Positions 22,361 to 34,611 of a stretch of 64,000 nucleotides of DNA are shown one piece after another. The DNA lies in the NCBI GenBank assembly GCA_029204225.1, contig CM055092.1:43615245-43679244 (forward strand). The letters run 5' to 3'. This DNA is from Diphasiastrum complanatum (taxonomy: Eukaryota; Streptophyta; Lycopodiopsida; Lycopodiales; Lycopodiaceae). Both the position numbers and the translations under genes were made by a program. How positions within the stretch are numbered: the first letter of the stretch is position 1; every line of letters begins with the position of its first letter. The notes beneath the pieces were generated by a model. It made no database searches, was not told where the DNA came from, and saw only the letters and a list, made by a program, of their open reading frames with translations.

Positions 22361-25107
22361 TTCGTACTATTTGATAGTCTACTTTCTATTTATCGTACTT
22401 TCCATAGATGAGCCTGCTAACTACAATAACTAGGACTCCCAATGATCTTTTCGAATTCCATGATATGTGAATATAACTACTATTCAAGGGTAAAGTAATC
22501 TCAAGATCTCCTCACTTTTGTTGTTGAATCTAGACAATTTTTTTTTAATAAGCTAGCTTAAAAAAATTGTGAAAAAATCAGAGTGCAATCATTCATCGAA
22601 CACTTGATGGTAATTTTGACCAGATCAATCTTGGACAAGCTAAATGTGGTAGAATTCTTAGATATTGGTATCTTATTTGCTCAAAACTTGTCAATTATTA
22701 ATACCACATATGGTTACGTAAAATCTAATTTTTTTGAGCTAGTGTAAATTTGTGTAACTTTTTGTCCAAAACTACTACTATATAACAATTTGGTGAAGTC
22801 TGTGGATTTTGTAATTAATGATTTATGTGGCTTCTATGGCCCATAAATAATATCGCTATTATTATTATATGTACCAATTTGACATAATTATTTGTGAAAT
22901 ATGTCTTCCATAACTATTTAACTCTATACTAGTTTTGCATAAGAGCAAGAAAAAAATGTGCTCAATTTTTACATAAGAGAAAGCAATTTCCAATTATCTT
23001 TGCTTGTTTTTCTGGGTCACTTCAAAGTTAGATCTTATTTGTTAGTCTTTCTAATAATTGACAAATAAATCTTACTAGTACGAATAAGTGGAGACCCTAT
23101 TTCCATATACATCAAATGAGTTCTTGACGTCTTAAATAAAGCATTGTGATATCACCACATGAGTGATGAGCTTTTACCTTATCAAATCTACTATCCTTCA
23201 AAGTCATGGTCTTAAATTATAGCTAGCTCATTTTCGAGATGTAAGATCATGTGCTTCACGTACTCCAATCTACAAGTTTATTTATATTGCTTCTATAAAT
23301 CACAATTCTCATGTAAGGGTTGATGACATTGTCCTTCACAAAATTGGGTGTAGTATGTGTACAAAGTTTACCTCTTTAGTGTATGAAGCGATATTAATAT
23401 GAATATATCTTAAAGTGAATGATAATGATATGACAAGTCACATCAATAGGAAGCTTTAGTTGTACAAAGTAGAAGTTATCTCAGTTGTGTTCTACTAACT
23501 AAAAAAAAAGTAGATGAAGGACATAGCATTTCGCATGGATTACAAACAATAGTAGATTCTTGTAACAAATGAGAATGGTTCAATAATGATCACTTTCAAA
23601 ACTTCCATGCAGTTTTAAAGTTTTAGTAAGCTATCGAACAAATATTAGCTCAACTTTAATTTCAATGCTGATTCATACAATAAAAAAGTTCAAATCCTCA
23701 TATTCTACTCATTTCATTTTGGCTCCTTGATGGTTTTCTCAAGAACCTTCCAAACTTTAATAACATACTTTTCATGGACATAAAGTGGAACTTGACAAGA
23801 TTATGGTGTGATACTGATGGGATGTTCTAACACAAGAATGCATTATTGAGTACATGGTGCCTTTTATATACAATAAAAATCTCTTTCTCATCACAAAAAG
23901 CTATATACACCATAATGTATGGACAACCTTAAGAAGTGTTTGATGCTAAAATTAATCTAAAAGCCTCAATAAATAACATATAAGATCAAAGTGGCAACAT
24001 CGCCAAAATACATCAAGCTTGAAACTAGGTGGCATGACGTAAACCAATGAAAATAACAATTTTGTAATTCGACTTTTTTACTAGTGTTAAGAATAGACAA
24101 GTGTACAAGTGTACAATTAGAATTACAAATAGTCAAAAAATGTAAGACTCTAGTAAATAAGAGTAGCTAGTCTCTATCATTAGATCTACTTGGTATCATG
24201 AAGACAATGTAATAGTCAACATAGTTCAGTAAAGCTAACATTCACACAAAAGAAAAAATTCAAGAAACTTTCCAATTTTTCCTTGTTGTATCTACCTTTG
24301 TGGAATACCTTTTTGTTAAAATCCTACTAGGACCTAGTGTAGTATGCAGATCACATCAATCAATCACCATAGACACTCCTCACAGGCTCTAAAAGATAAC
24401 ACAACAAAAGCTTTGCATATTACAAAGGAAATTGCACATATAGGAAATCCACAACCTGCATGAAAAAGGCAAGTGTCCTAAAATTGGCCTACCACCTGCC
24501 AAACTAAGGTCAGACTCAATATGGCCAAATTCGATCGACAAACTCGAGACATGCCCTCGAGTATAACATATATTGTATATAACTCTATATAGGCTAATTT
24601 TTCCTAAGTGCGACTACCCGACTAACCCAAGTAGCCATCTATGAGATCAATCCCCGACCGATATGTCGATAATGGGTCATGTCCCGATAACAATAAAAAA
24701 ATTGTAGATCCTAATTAACTGAAGATATGTATAGTTAATTACAATATTGCATTTCGAGCTTACAATAAAAATTTTTGATTCTTAACACTCTTTCCTAAGC
24801 TCAAATGCAATACGAGTAAAGAAATATACTGCATCAACATCTGGAGTGTCCAAAAGATGTTATGCATATTCCAGCTACCTTGTACTTGACTCACACTCAA
24901 GCACACCATCAAACCACCAAGTTTGGCACACAAAGTATCATGCAACCACAATGCTCATCTAGAGAGTCTACCACACTCTCGACCGACTGACTCGTCCCCA
25001 ATCCAACTTGAACACAAGTGGACCACATGAGCGACATGGCTCAAATTGAGAAAATCCCACTGCTACCATGAGAGTTACATCCTCAAACAGAAAAGAGAAC
25101 AAGAATA
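22361..25107. other. AT-rich stretch without recognisable genes
   Basis: Stops in all frames; no transposon protein, LTR pair or long inverted repeat was found. A GC-richer patch at about 24530-24690 has repeated CTCGA and CCGA-type words but no clear structure. The segment just left of 25108 may belong to the adjoining LTR. Confidence 0.5.
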
Positions 25108-26083
25108 TGTGCGGAATAGCTCTCCCATTGCAATGGACTGCTAGATGCAAAAACAGTCTAATGGAATATTTGTGCTAATTATAATCACAACTTAAGTGTT
25201 CTATTGCCCAACAGGATCTTATAGACTAGTTCATACTCACAAAAACAAAAATGAGTACAGTCCACCAAAGAGATTAGAAATGGTTTGAGTGTGGTATTAT
25301 TGAAAAATGGATTTAGTCAGAAGTTTAGTTCTGAAATAGATTGAAATAGCAATGTGATAGCGCACATTCCTCAAGCGTTAAAGACAACCATCGTCTGATT
25401 AGAAGCTAAGAAGCCGTAGACATCTGTGTTCTGATCATAGTGAGTGAACAATTGTTATCAAACAACAATGAAGTGCATTCAAATCACAACAAGCATTCAT
25501 CTACATTATACATAGATAGAAAAGCGTGTTGTTGCTATATTACACTGAAGCACAACAAAATAGCAGTTACAACCAGAATGACGGTGTAACTGGGAGGCTC
25601 AAAACCATTCGTCTCATGGATGGAGCATCACGTAGAGTGTGCTTGGATGATCCATTTATAGATTGCATCCATATTAACTATAGTAAATGTTTGTCACCTA
25701 ATTAGGTAAGTCATTGTACTTGGAAGTGTTGAAGGCAAGTGTCACATTTTTCAAAAAAGTGCGAAAAAGTTGACACTATCACAAAATAGTTGAATTGCTA
25801 AACTATGCTGAAGTGTTGCATTTCGAGAAAAGTTGACATTGTCGCATTTCGAAAAAAGTCGACACTGTGCAAAAATCCTAGTTCATTTCTGCAGACTGTT
25901 GCGACACTTAGTGTATTTCTGCAAATTGTTGCGACACTTAGTGTATTTATGCAAAGTTGTTCTAAATGCTAATTCGTGGAAATTCTTGAAGATGGCCAAG
26001 TCTTCAAGGATCTTTAAATTATTGAACTTATGGTCCTAAAGTACAAGATTGAACTTATGGTCCTCAAGTACAGTACTTTCACA
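25108..26083 (-). repeat. LTR of copia family A, copy 2
   Basis: Matches LTR-A copy 1 over its left and middle parts: GCGGAATAGCTCTCCC at 25111, the cgtctgatt-agaagct block, and the gaagatggccaag block near 25990. On the minus strand it starts TGTGAAAGTACTGTACTT at 26083, which matches the start of the LTR at 8380 rather than that of copy 1. An imperfect 26-bp tandem duplication (26021-26047 and 26048-26073) lies just inside this end. No primer site or partner LTR adjoins it, so it is probably solo. Confidence 0.6.
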
Positions 26084-26429
26084 TATCTTGTCCTTTCTGC
26101 AACAAGAAAGAGAAGACTTTTCATGTCTCTTTTCTTTTTCTTTTTAGTTTTTCAAGTTGAAATGTCCCATTGTATCTAGATGAGTCACACTCCTTTAAGG
26201 TTGTCCCTATCTTTGGAAACCTGCACTTTGTTTTTAGAGGCCCTGTCCTTAAATCTCAATATAATTTTGGGTGTGGCTGTTGAGAGCCTGTAGCAAACTG
26301 TTGTTTGGTATTACTCTTGATCGCTCTCTTCAGCTCCCCAAAGACCATCTTGAACCAATTGTAGCGTGGATACAAATGGTGTTGAGAACCTAAACTACTG
26401 CATCATCTCACAAAACTTTTGCTATGTTT

Positions 26430-26584
26430 GGACGATGTGTACTCCTAGCCAACAGCCCCATAAATTGCAACAACATTTGGATGCACTTATGGGGTGGTCA
26501 TTCGATAAACTTGGATAAGACAAAGATTGCAATTTTTTGCTCAAGAAAATCATCAATCACACGATTGCAAATGATGGTGTTGAT
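26430..26584 (+). pseudogene. LINE reverse transcriptase fragment
   Basis: Allowing for shifts, the plus strand reads DDVLLANSP-like (CVLLANSPIN), LQQHLDALMGW and INLDKTKIAIF. This is the pattern following the F-DD active site in plant LINE reverse transcriptases. It is fused without a stop to copia RNase H at about 26585. Confidence 0.6.
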
Positions 26585-26858
26585 ACGAGTGATATGGATC
26601 AGCAGGAAGCAGACTATAACTGCGCGATCATCCTACGAGGCAGAGTATGTTGCAGCCACCAAGATGGCGAACGAGCTTACATGGCTCAAGCAGTTTCTTG
26701 ACGGACTGGGAGAGAACTCCAATGAGCCGCTGCTACTATTCATGGATAATACATTCGCCATTCATCTGACGAAGGATTCAATGTTTCATTCAAGGACGAA
26801 ACACATTGCAATCAGATATCATCTGATAAGAGATCTGGTTGAGAAAGATGGTGGCTGA
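26585..26858 (+). pseudogene. Copia RNase H fragment
   Basis: Plus-strand translation ISRKQTITARSSYEAEYVAA, ELTWLKQFLDGL, MDNTFAIHL and FHSRTKHIAIRYHLIRDLV is the C-terminal RNase H of a copia Pol. The catalytic motif SSYEAEYVA and the H.RTKHI.+.+H motif are intact. It ends in a stop at 26858 without a polypurine tract. The element differs from family A; it is closer to the RNase H at 59446-60245. Confidence 0.82.
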
Positions 26859-27086
26859 TTTGAGAGGGAGCTAAAGAAACTAAGAGTTTCTATCCTTCAA
26901 AGCCAACCATAGGAGCCTCAAGTATTTACCACCCAACCATAGCTAGCTAGCACATGCAGTCCTGCAACTTGGCTAATCTAGCACTCCCTTGCTAACCAGT
27001 AACTAATCACAAGCATACCACCACAAACCATAGCATACTCAAGATCCAAACCCTAAGCATACTACACACAAAAAAACACTCTATAC
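26859..27086. other. Short intergenic segment
   Basis: No motif beyond a tagctagctag run; likely decayed copia 3' sequence. Confidence 0.3.
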
Positions 27087-27740
27087 ACTAGTAGCCACAT
27101 TCAATGTGAAGTATGGTTCTGAAATGAATGGAGGAGCAATATGATATCACGAGTTTCTCAGGTGTCAAAGATAGGCATCGTCTGATCAGAAACTGAGGAG
27201 TCGTAGACGTCCATGTTCTGATCAGAGTGAGTAAACAAGCGCGATCAAACAACAATAGAGTGCATTCAATCACAACAAACATTCATCTATGTTATACACA
27301 TATATAAAAGCGTTGTTGTTATATTACACTGAAGCACAATACAAATAGCAATTACAACAAAAAATTGACGGCATAACTGGGAGACTCGAATAATACATCT
27401 CATGGATGGAGCAACCACTAATCTGTGCTTGGGTGATCTATTATTAGATTTCATCCATGTATTAATTACATTGAATGCTTGTCACCTAATTAGGAAAGCC
27501 GTTGTACTTGGAAGTATGTGGCTTTTGTCACAACTATACATAGTATATACGGTCAACAAATCAAGATCGTTGACGTGGACAAGGACATCACAAAATCTCT
27601 CACTTCGCATTTTACGTGAAGTGATTTTCTCTCACTTCGCAAATTACAGGATGTGGCTAGAACGTTCCTCGTTCATGAACAGATAACCTTTGGCATTTTT
27701 CTCTCCTTTCAGGGTTTCTGCAAAAAAGCCGAAGGTGCCT
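27087..27740 (-). repeat. LTR of copia family A, copy 3 (partial)
   Basis: Corresponds to about 1990-2640 of copy 1: ttcaatgtgaagt-tggttctgaa, gcatcgtctgatcagaaac, gaggagtcgtagacg, ctcacttcgcattttacgtga and gcaaaaaagccgaaggtgcc are shared. Both LTR ends are missing. Confidence 0.65.
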
Positions 27741-29279
27741 TTAAACAAATTTTAAGGTGCCATAAAAAATGCAAAGATCTCTATGGTGGATGCAAACTGG
27801 TGAATGCAACCGGTACTAACAAGTTGTCAGATGCACTTCAGACGAAAATGTCTTTTGGAGGTCGTCGGATGCACATCGGGGACACGAAGTTGTTGGATGT
27901 AGACAAAAAAAAATTGTTTGTCATCGGGTGCACGTTGGGGGTGCACGTCAGATGCAATTTCTTTAAAATTTTAATAGCAACGGGTGCAAGCAACGGTTCA
28001 GCCAACAGGTTTCCCTCCCCTGAAAATTATGCTAGATAGGTGGAGGGCGGTGGGACGGTGGGTTTTAATCGTGTGGACTGGGTATAGATCAAATGATGTT
28101 TTTAGGTGCAATGCATGCTGGTAGTGAATTCTCTGAATGCAAAAAATGCATGCAGGTAAACAGAAACTGCTAGAATGGAAAAATAATTTGTGAAAACGAA
28201 GTCTTAATCAGATGGAAGAAGATTATCACGAGCAGCGATGCCAATGTTTGCTAGTTCTATCAGACACTGTTTCCTATCAATCTACAGTCGATAGACAATT
28301 GAGTGAACCTCTTTCTATAAGAATTTGAGATTCACCTCTTACTTTATAATAGGAGGCCTCTTTATTAAAAAAAATCACAACTTAAGTTGAGATAGTCTAA
28401 ATTGCTAGCTCCCACATGGCTATCCATCCTTCGGGACTTGCCATGGGGCTCACAACTATACATTTAGCCTAGTACTAATAATTCTGGTGCTCTCATACTT
28501 GGCTCTCTCAGACTCGGCTCTCAACTTCATTTCCACTAGAAGCCCTTTGAGTGGAGAGGTTTTGCATCAACACCTTTGGGCATGGCATCAACTAACATTC
28601 AATGTTTGCTGGTTCTATCGGCCACTATTTCCTATCAGCCTACAGCCAACAGAAGGTATACCTACTTCTAACTTCTCTGATTTGCAGTATAATGGTAACA
28701 CAATAGTGATGTACCTGCCTGTCAGTTGGTACATCTACAGCTTAATCTCGATCCTACTGATAATGGATGCTCAACTTCGATCTGGATCTATCAGATTTCG
28801 GGTTCTTACGTTCTACAGTCTGTTTTAGATGTTTCGTGAGTGCTTACAAATTGTAGATCATTGCTACACTAATCTAAGTAAGAACATGGAATGGAATTGA
28901 AGCTATACCTATTGGAAACATCAGAATCAACAAAACCAAACAACCAAAATCACAATCCTACAAAGTGCTTACTACAACTATCACTCAACAATTGTAACAA
29001 GAACTCCTTAGGGAGTCAAGCACCATGTAGCATTAGATCAGAATGTTATTGATCTACCACAAGGCCCTGCACATCTACCTGATCTTAATCACAAATTCAA
29101 ACCTTTAAGGGAAAGAATCAACAACAAACATGTTCATACACCAGTACTCAAACTTAATGCATGAAAATGGAGCATAGCAGGAAATGCAAATAGAAAGATC
29201 TTCAATTAGCAATGCAACAGCATCTTGGTACAAAATCTAGTGCTCTCAAACTCATGGGGGAGGCCTCTATGTATCCTTT
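27741..29279. other. Non-coding region with a long direct repeat
   Basis: No protein recognised. An imperfect direct repeat of about 58 bases (28248-28306 and 28598-28655, both beginning caatgtttgctgttctatc with small changes) lies 350 bp apart. The part 27770-28060 is rich in GGATGCA/GGGTGCA words, like 31020-31520 to the right of the unidentified reading frame, and both contain a tagatcaaatga word; they could be ends of one element. Confidence 0.4.
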
Positions 29280-30948
29280 CTATAGATTTCTCTGGCAGTT
29301 TCCTTGAGGGTCTTGCCAAGTATCATGAAATTTTGAAGTAGAAACCTCGGGCTTCGATCCAGCTAAGGTCTCGCTCTTACTCTTTGAAGGAGATGGAGAA
29401 AATCGCATAGAAGGCTGCACCGTCTCATCACGTGGATATTGATCGAAAGAATTGAAGTCAGGTGCTAAAGGAGGTGAGAATGGTATAAGAGACAAGAGTG
29501 GTGGGTTAGTTATAAGGTTATACTAAGTTGTTGGTGAAATAAATTGTTTTAAAAAATGGTCATCGAATTTAAAGAAGATGTGGAGGGTATGGTGTCGGAA
29601 GTGAATGCGGAGGTGGTTGAACGAGTAAATGGAAGAAATGATGGTTGGTTAGATAAAAATGGATCAGAAACATAAGAGTGAGGTAACTGAGTGTAAGTAG
29701 AGGAATCTATGGCAGGTTTGTGGAGAGAGCTAGTAGTGGATCCCTGATACGACATTCCAAGGCCAGCACTTGGTTAGTTGGTGGATCGACTTTGTTCAGG
29801 TGCTCCGGCATCATCATTGGTCGTCTTTTTCTACATTGATATGTTTGCGTCGAGCTTACAAGACATACTCCATAAGAGGTCCATTTGTTGCTTTGATAGG
29901 AGAAGTTTCTCTTGGAATTTGTTGACGCTTTCCTGGAGTTTTGATAGCTTCCTATTATTTTTATCTTCTATTATTTGTTGGTTCCTCTTCAGGGCTTCGT
30001 GTTGTTGAATCAAGGAGACATATTTTTCCATATTTACTACTGCTCTTGAAGACACTTCTGAAGATGGAACTAGTACGTTGATGTCTTTTGGCCTTAGTGG
30101 TTGCTTAACCATCATCATTGCATTGGCTAGTCTTTTATTTTCCTGAGTCAGAAGATCTAACCGGCATTCAAACTGGTCTTCCACTTCTTGAAGGATCTGG
30201 AGTTGACTTGAAAATTGTTCTTGCTCCTCCAGTCTTTTGGCCCTTTCACTTTGCAATTCTTTCATAGTTTCAGCAACTCCATGCCTTTCAGCTACAGATC
30301 CTGCTTCACCGTCGTCCCGAGCTCATATGCATATGTCTGTTGTGCAAGCTGGTGCACCAACAGTGTGACAATAAGTTGTTAGGAGATGAAGTTGGCCCAG
30401 TTGTACATGTTTTGGCGGCCTTCGTAGGATTCTCCCAACATGGAAAATATCTGGAGGGGAATCCTCAGTAGATGTGCCTTTCGTGTATATGTGTATTATG
30501 TAAGATAAGCACATGCAATTGACAGCTCTGGACACTTGATGGCCTCGAGGAGAATGCCATCTTTTTTCTTCCATTTCTCCAAGGTGGTGTCAAGGAAACT
30601 GGCATAACTCTGTTGCAGCATGTTAGTCAACTTGACAGGCTTTTCCTTATGGCCACTAGGAAAGCCAAAGGTGGTGAGATTGCTGCCAGCCAAGTAGATA
30701 ACTGATTGAAAATTTTGAAGATCAATATGGAAGATGAGTTGCTTCTGATCAAAATTATCATATGTCTGGTATATCATATATAGGCTTTGATGGCCCATCC
30801 ATGGTGGAATTTAAAATTCAAGTGTTGTAAACACTAGTGTAGCCTGTGTGTACCATTAATTTATCACGTCATCCTCACACAGAATGAGTTTGAGTGTCTT
30901 AGGCATATCAAAAATCTCTTCACTGTGGTCTGAATCCGAATCAGCCAT
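29280..30948 (-). pseudogene. Unidentified protein-coding remnant with coiled coil
   Basis: I do not recognise this gene. An ATG at 30948 starts MADSDSDHSEEIFDMPKTLK; the same frame continues to about 30292 with four stops (near 30858, 30813, 30498, 30381). It includes TYDNFDQKQLIFHIDLQNF, LQQSYASFLDTTLEKWKKK and RIPLQIFSMLGESYEGRQNM. A shift then leads into an open 144-codon frame (30265-29831) of strong coiled-coil character (EEQEQFSSQLQILQEVEDQF, KRNQQIIEDKNNRKLSKLQE). A Ser/Thr/Pro-rich tail follows to about 29280. The shape (acidic N-terminus, helical core, disordered tail) would suit a retroelement Gag or an extra ORF of the gypsy element to the right, but neither is shown. Confidence 0.5.
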
Positions 30949-31429
30949 TTTTGAAAGAAAAATTCAAATTTTTTTAAGTTTTCTGACATGTAGGCGGATG
31001 CAATGTGGCAGCTACACTGGTAAATGGAAGTTTGGTGGATGGAATTTGGCAGCTGGGATATGGCGGCTACAGTGGCGGATGGAATATGGTGGCTGCAAAA
31101 AGAAAAATGGATGGTGGATGCAAAGAAAATGGGGATGGCGGATGCAAACGAGATGCAACACTTCCAAAATAAAAAGGCAAAAGTTGATAACTCAAACACC
31201 AAATTAAAGTGTGTAGTGTTTGGAAGGTGAAAAAGGTGTAATGTTTGGAAGGAGCAAAATGTGTACATGGAACGACACAGGATAGATCAAATGAAAGATG
31301 ATAGCGGTCAGGATGCAAGCAACAGCGGTTGAATTGGATCAGATTGCAGGAAGATCGCTTGAAATTTTCCAAAGAGACATAAATTCGTCCGAAAAGTGTG
31401 TGAAGTAAAAATGAACTTGGCAGCAGGGG

Positions 31430-31437
31430 TATTTATA
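31430..31437 (-). promoter_or_regulatory. TATA box upstream of the unidentified frame
   Basis: TATAAATA on the minus strand, followed by a pyrimidine/GC-richer CCCCTGCTGCC, looks like a plant core promoter. Transcription starting about 30 bases further would give a leader of roughly 450 bases before the ATG at 30948. The leader contains repeated CATCCGCC and CATCCACC words. It may be an LTR promoter. Confidence 0.45.
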
Positions 31438-31612
31438 CCAAATTTCATCGGGTGGAAATGGACTTGTCGGATGCAAATGTATGGGGCAGTTGTCAGATAA
31501 TGTGTCGGATGCAATATTATTTTGATTGTTTTAAAAAAGTGTAAAATCAATGGGTTTTTAGCAATTGTGGATAAAAAAGTATGAGGTAAAATACCATAGA
31601 AACACATCATGG

Positions 31613-32834
31613 CTACACAAGACTTACAAAAAAAGTATCCTCATAGTACCTTTGTAGTCCGCTACTATTGACTAAAGTGTCAAGGGAAATGCCCTCTAGG
31701 GTTTCTAATTGGACTACACTATTGGTGAAAATTTTCTTGACAATATAGGGGCCTTGGCTATGGAATTTCAATTTCCCGAGATGAACCTTGGAAGATGTAT
31801 AAAGTAAAGCTTTTTCACCATCATGGATATCCTTAGTCCTAACATGATGATCATGCCAAGCCTTTTGTCGTCGTTTATGAATTAAATGTGCATGATAAGA
31901 GATAAGACGTGTTTCACACAGTTTTGTCAATGTAAAGAGTTGATTCTGAACTTGGCGTTGATAGGTACTATCGTCACACAAGTCAGTGGCATATGCTAAA
32001 GTGACGCGTAGAGAAGGAATTAAAAACTCTACTGGCATAATAGCCTCTTGGCCATATACCAGCTCAAACGGTGTTTTCCAACTAGTGGCTCGCTTTGGTG
32101 TTGTTCAATATGCCCAAACAGCAAAAAATAATTTTGTTTCCCAGTCAGATTGACTTGTTTCTACTATCTTGGTCAAGACTTAACAAATCGTTTTAGTTGT
32201 AGACTCAGCTAATCCATTACATTTAGGATAGTACGGGGTGCTCTTTCGATGTATAATGAAGTATGGGTTAGTAAATTGTTGATTACTTCATTAAGGAAGT
32301 GAGAACCTCAATTACTAACAAGCTCGATTGGACAGCCAAATCTAGTGATAATGTTTTCATAGAGGAAGCGTGCTACAGATTTTGCATCTGCTTTGCACGT
32401 TGCTCGAGCCTCTATCCACTTGGTTGCATAATCGGAATTGGGTGCCACGTGCTGCTGGACTAATAGGTCCAACAAAGTCGATACCCCATTTGTGAATGCT
32501 TCCTTTCAAGTATTGGAGTAAGGAGATCGTGGTCGACTTTCTTGGTATTCTTTGCGCATTGGCAAATGTCGAAAACTTTTATATAAGCGTAAGTGTCTTT
32601 GAAAAGGATTGGCCACCAAAATCCAGCCAGAAGAATCGCCCAAGCAGTAGCATGGGGGGAGAATTATTCTCTCCCAATACCCTCGTGAGTCAAGGCAATA
32701 ATTTGTCGGACTTCAGACTCATGTGCACAATATCATGTAATACCATCAACACCTAACTTATATAATTGTCCCGCAATAAGATGATAAGTGATGCCCAATT
32801 GGTGTGCTTGATTTTATAAATGAAACCAGCATCA
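31613..32834 (-). pseudogene. Ty3/gypsy integrase fragment
   Basis: On the minus strand the catalytic core reads WIEARA, ARFLYENIITRFGCPIELVS and STPYYPKCNGLAEST (catalytic Glu in GLAEST), then SWKTPFELVYGQEAIMPVEF. The open frame 32038-31613 is the C-terminal domain: RRQKAWHDHHVRTKDI, GEKALLYTSSKVHLGKLKF and GPYIVKKI. There is no chromodomain, which fits an Athila/Tat-like lineage. The zinc-binding domain (32470-32830) is only faintly visible. Reverse transcriptase is absent, and a plus-strand copia begins at about 32835. Confidence 0.8.
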
Positions 32835-33660
32835 ACCTGGTGGATCGCGCAAGAAGCTTTTCTACAAATATTGCAAGAGAGCTAATCACGACATCAAGGA
32901 GTGTCATATCCGGACCTACAATGAGGCAAAGAAGCAGCAACAACAACAACATCCAGACTCCTCCAATGCGACAGAATTCAAAGAGTAGGATACACATTTG
33001 TTAATGGCTTGGCTGAGACACAAACTTCTACAAAAGTGAAGGCGCTCTGAACTGATGGTGGCAGCGAATACATCTCTAACGAGATGACCGACTACATGGT
33101 TGAATATGGTATTGGAAGACAGTTCACCACTTCTTATTCACCTCAACAGAACGAGATTGTAGAAAGGAAGATTCGAACTCTTCTCAACTCAGCTAGATCC
33201 ATGCTACATCAAACACACCTACCTGCGAAGTTCTGGACAAAAGCTACTGCCACAACCTATTACGTATAGAACAGATCTAGCACCAAAGCCATCAACAACA
33301 AAACTCCTTATGAAGTTTGGCATGGGCACAAGCCTGGTGTCAGCCATTTAAAAATCTTTGGTTGTATATGTTTTGTTCACATTCCTAAACAGCTTAGGAA
33401 GAAGCTGGATCATAGGACAAATAAATGTATTCTCATTGGCTATCCTGATGAACATAAAGCTTATAAAGTTTATGATCCATCCACAAATCTAGTATTTGCC
33501 TCTAGGGATGTAATATTTCAAGAGCATACATACTATGATTTCAAACAACCATCGATCAACAATGCTATGTCATTTCATCCTATTTTACGTAGCATGGATT
33601 CTTCCAACGTTGATGTTCCTTCAACAAAACTTGCAACTATAGCTACAAAAGTCGAGTAGC
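32835..33660 (+). pseudogene. Copia Gag zinc knuckle joined to integrase C-terminal part
   Basis: The beginning reads FYKYCKRANHDIKECH (first knuckle Cys lost), then a Gln/Asn-rich stretch. A deletion near 33000 leads to TDGGSEYISNEM and then YSPQQNEIVERKIRTL. In other copies this last motif reads NG.(A/V)ERKN and carries the catalytic Glu, which is kept here as VERK. Next come FWTKATATTYYV, FGCICFVHIPKQ and SRDVIFQE. Several stops interrupt it. Confidence 0.8.
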
Positions 33661-34611
33661 CGATAGTACTTGTCATCAGACCAGACCAAGCTAGCTCGAG
33701 CAGATCTGGAGAAATTCAAGAAGAAGCATCATCACATCATGGTCAACCAAACGTCTGCAGATCCTCACAGACTCGGACAGTTCCTGAGAGGTATGCACCT
33801 CAATCATTTTGGACTTCATCAGAAGAACTAGAGAGCCTAGCCGAAGCAATTAGCTCCAAGAATTTTGTGAAGTGGCAAGAAGCTATGGAAAGCAAGTACA
33901 ACTTACTTCTGACGAATCAGACCTAGACACTGGTCGACTTCCCCACTCACAAGAGAGTTATTGACAACAAGTGAATCTTCAAATAGAAGATCAACTCTGA
34001 TGGTTCCATTGCCAAATGGAAAGCACGGGTGGTGGCTAAAGGATTCACTCAAGTCCAAGGAGTAAATTATCAAGAAATTTTCAGTTTTGTTGTCAAGATA
34101 CAGTCAATCAGGACTCTAATTGCGTTAGCAGCCACGGAAGACCTCAAAATGCACCAAATGGATGTCAAGACAACATTTCTCAATGACAATGTCAAAGAGC
34201 AACTGTATACCTTCCAACCGAAAGGATTTGAAGTCGAAGGCCAAGAGCACAAAGTGTGCAAGTTTCACAAAGCAATCTATGGTCTGAAACAAGCCGCAAG
34301 AGCATGGTTTGATAGAATCAACTATTTTCTCATTCAATTGGGATTTGCAAACAATTCAGCTGACTGTAATGTTTATTCAAAGCATATAGGCACCAATTCA
34401 GTTCACATAGCTCTTTACGTAGATGATGCATTTATCTTGTCTAACGACACTTCTCTTCTGCACACTCCTAAGAGTGATCTGTCAAAGGAATTTGACATGA
34501 CTGATTTATGAGCTGTCCATTCTTTGTTAGGAATTCACATTACTAGAAATAGGCCTCAGAAGAAGATCTATCTTAGCTAGCAGGCATATCTAAAAGGCAT
34601 TTTAGAAACAT
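33661..34611 (+). pseudogene. Copia reverse transcriptase
   Basis: This enzyme copies element RNA into DNA. After the spacer (PERYAPQSFW), the palm starts near 33890 with KWQEAMESKYN. From 34029 the frame is open for 160 codons: KGFTQVQGVNYQE, MDVKTTFLN, AIYGLKQAARAWFD and the active site LYVDDAF (YVDD at 34416-34427). A stop follows KEFDMTDL, then SLLGIHITR. Stops near 33930, 33975 and 34510 make it non-functional. Confidence 0.88.
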
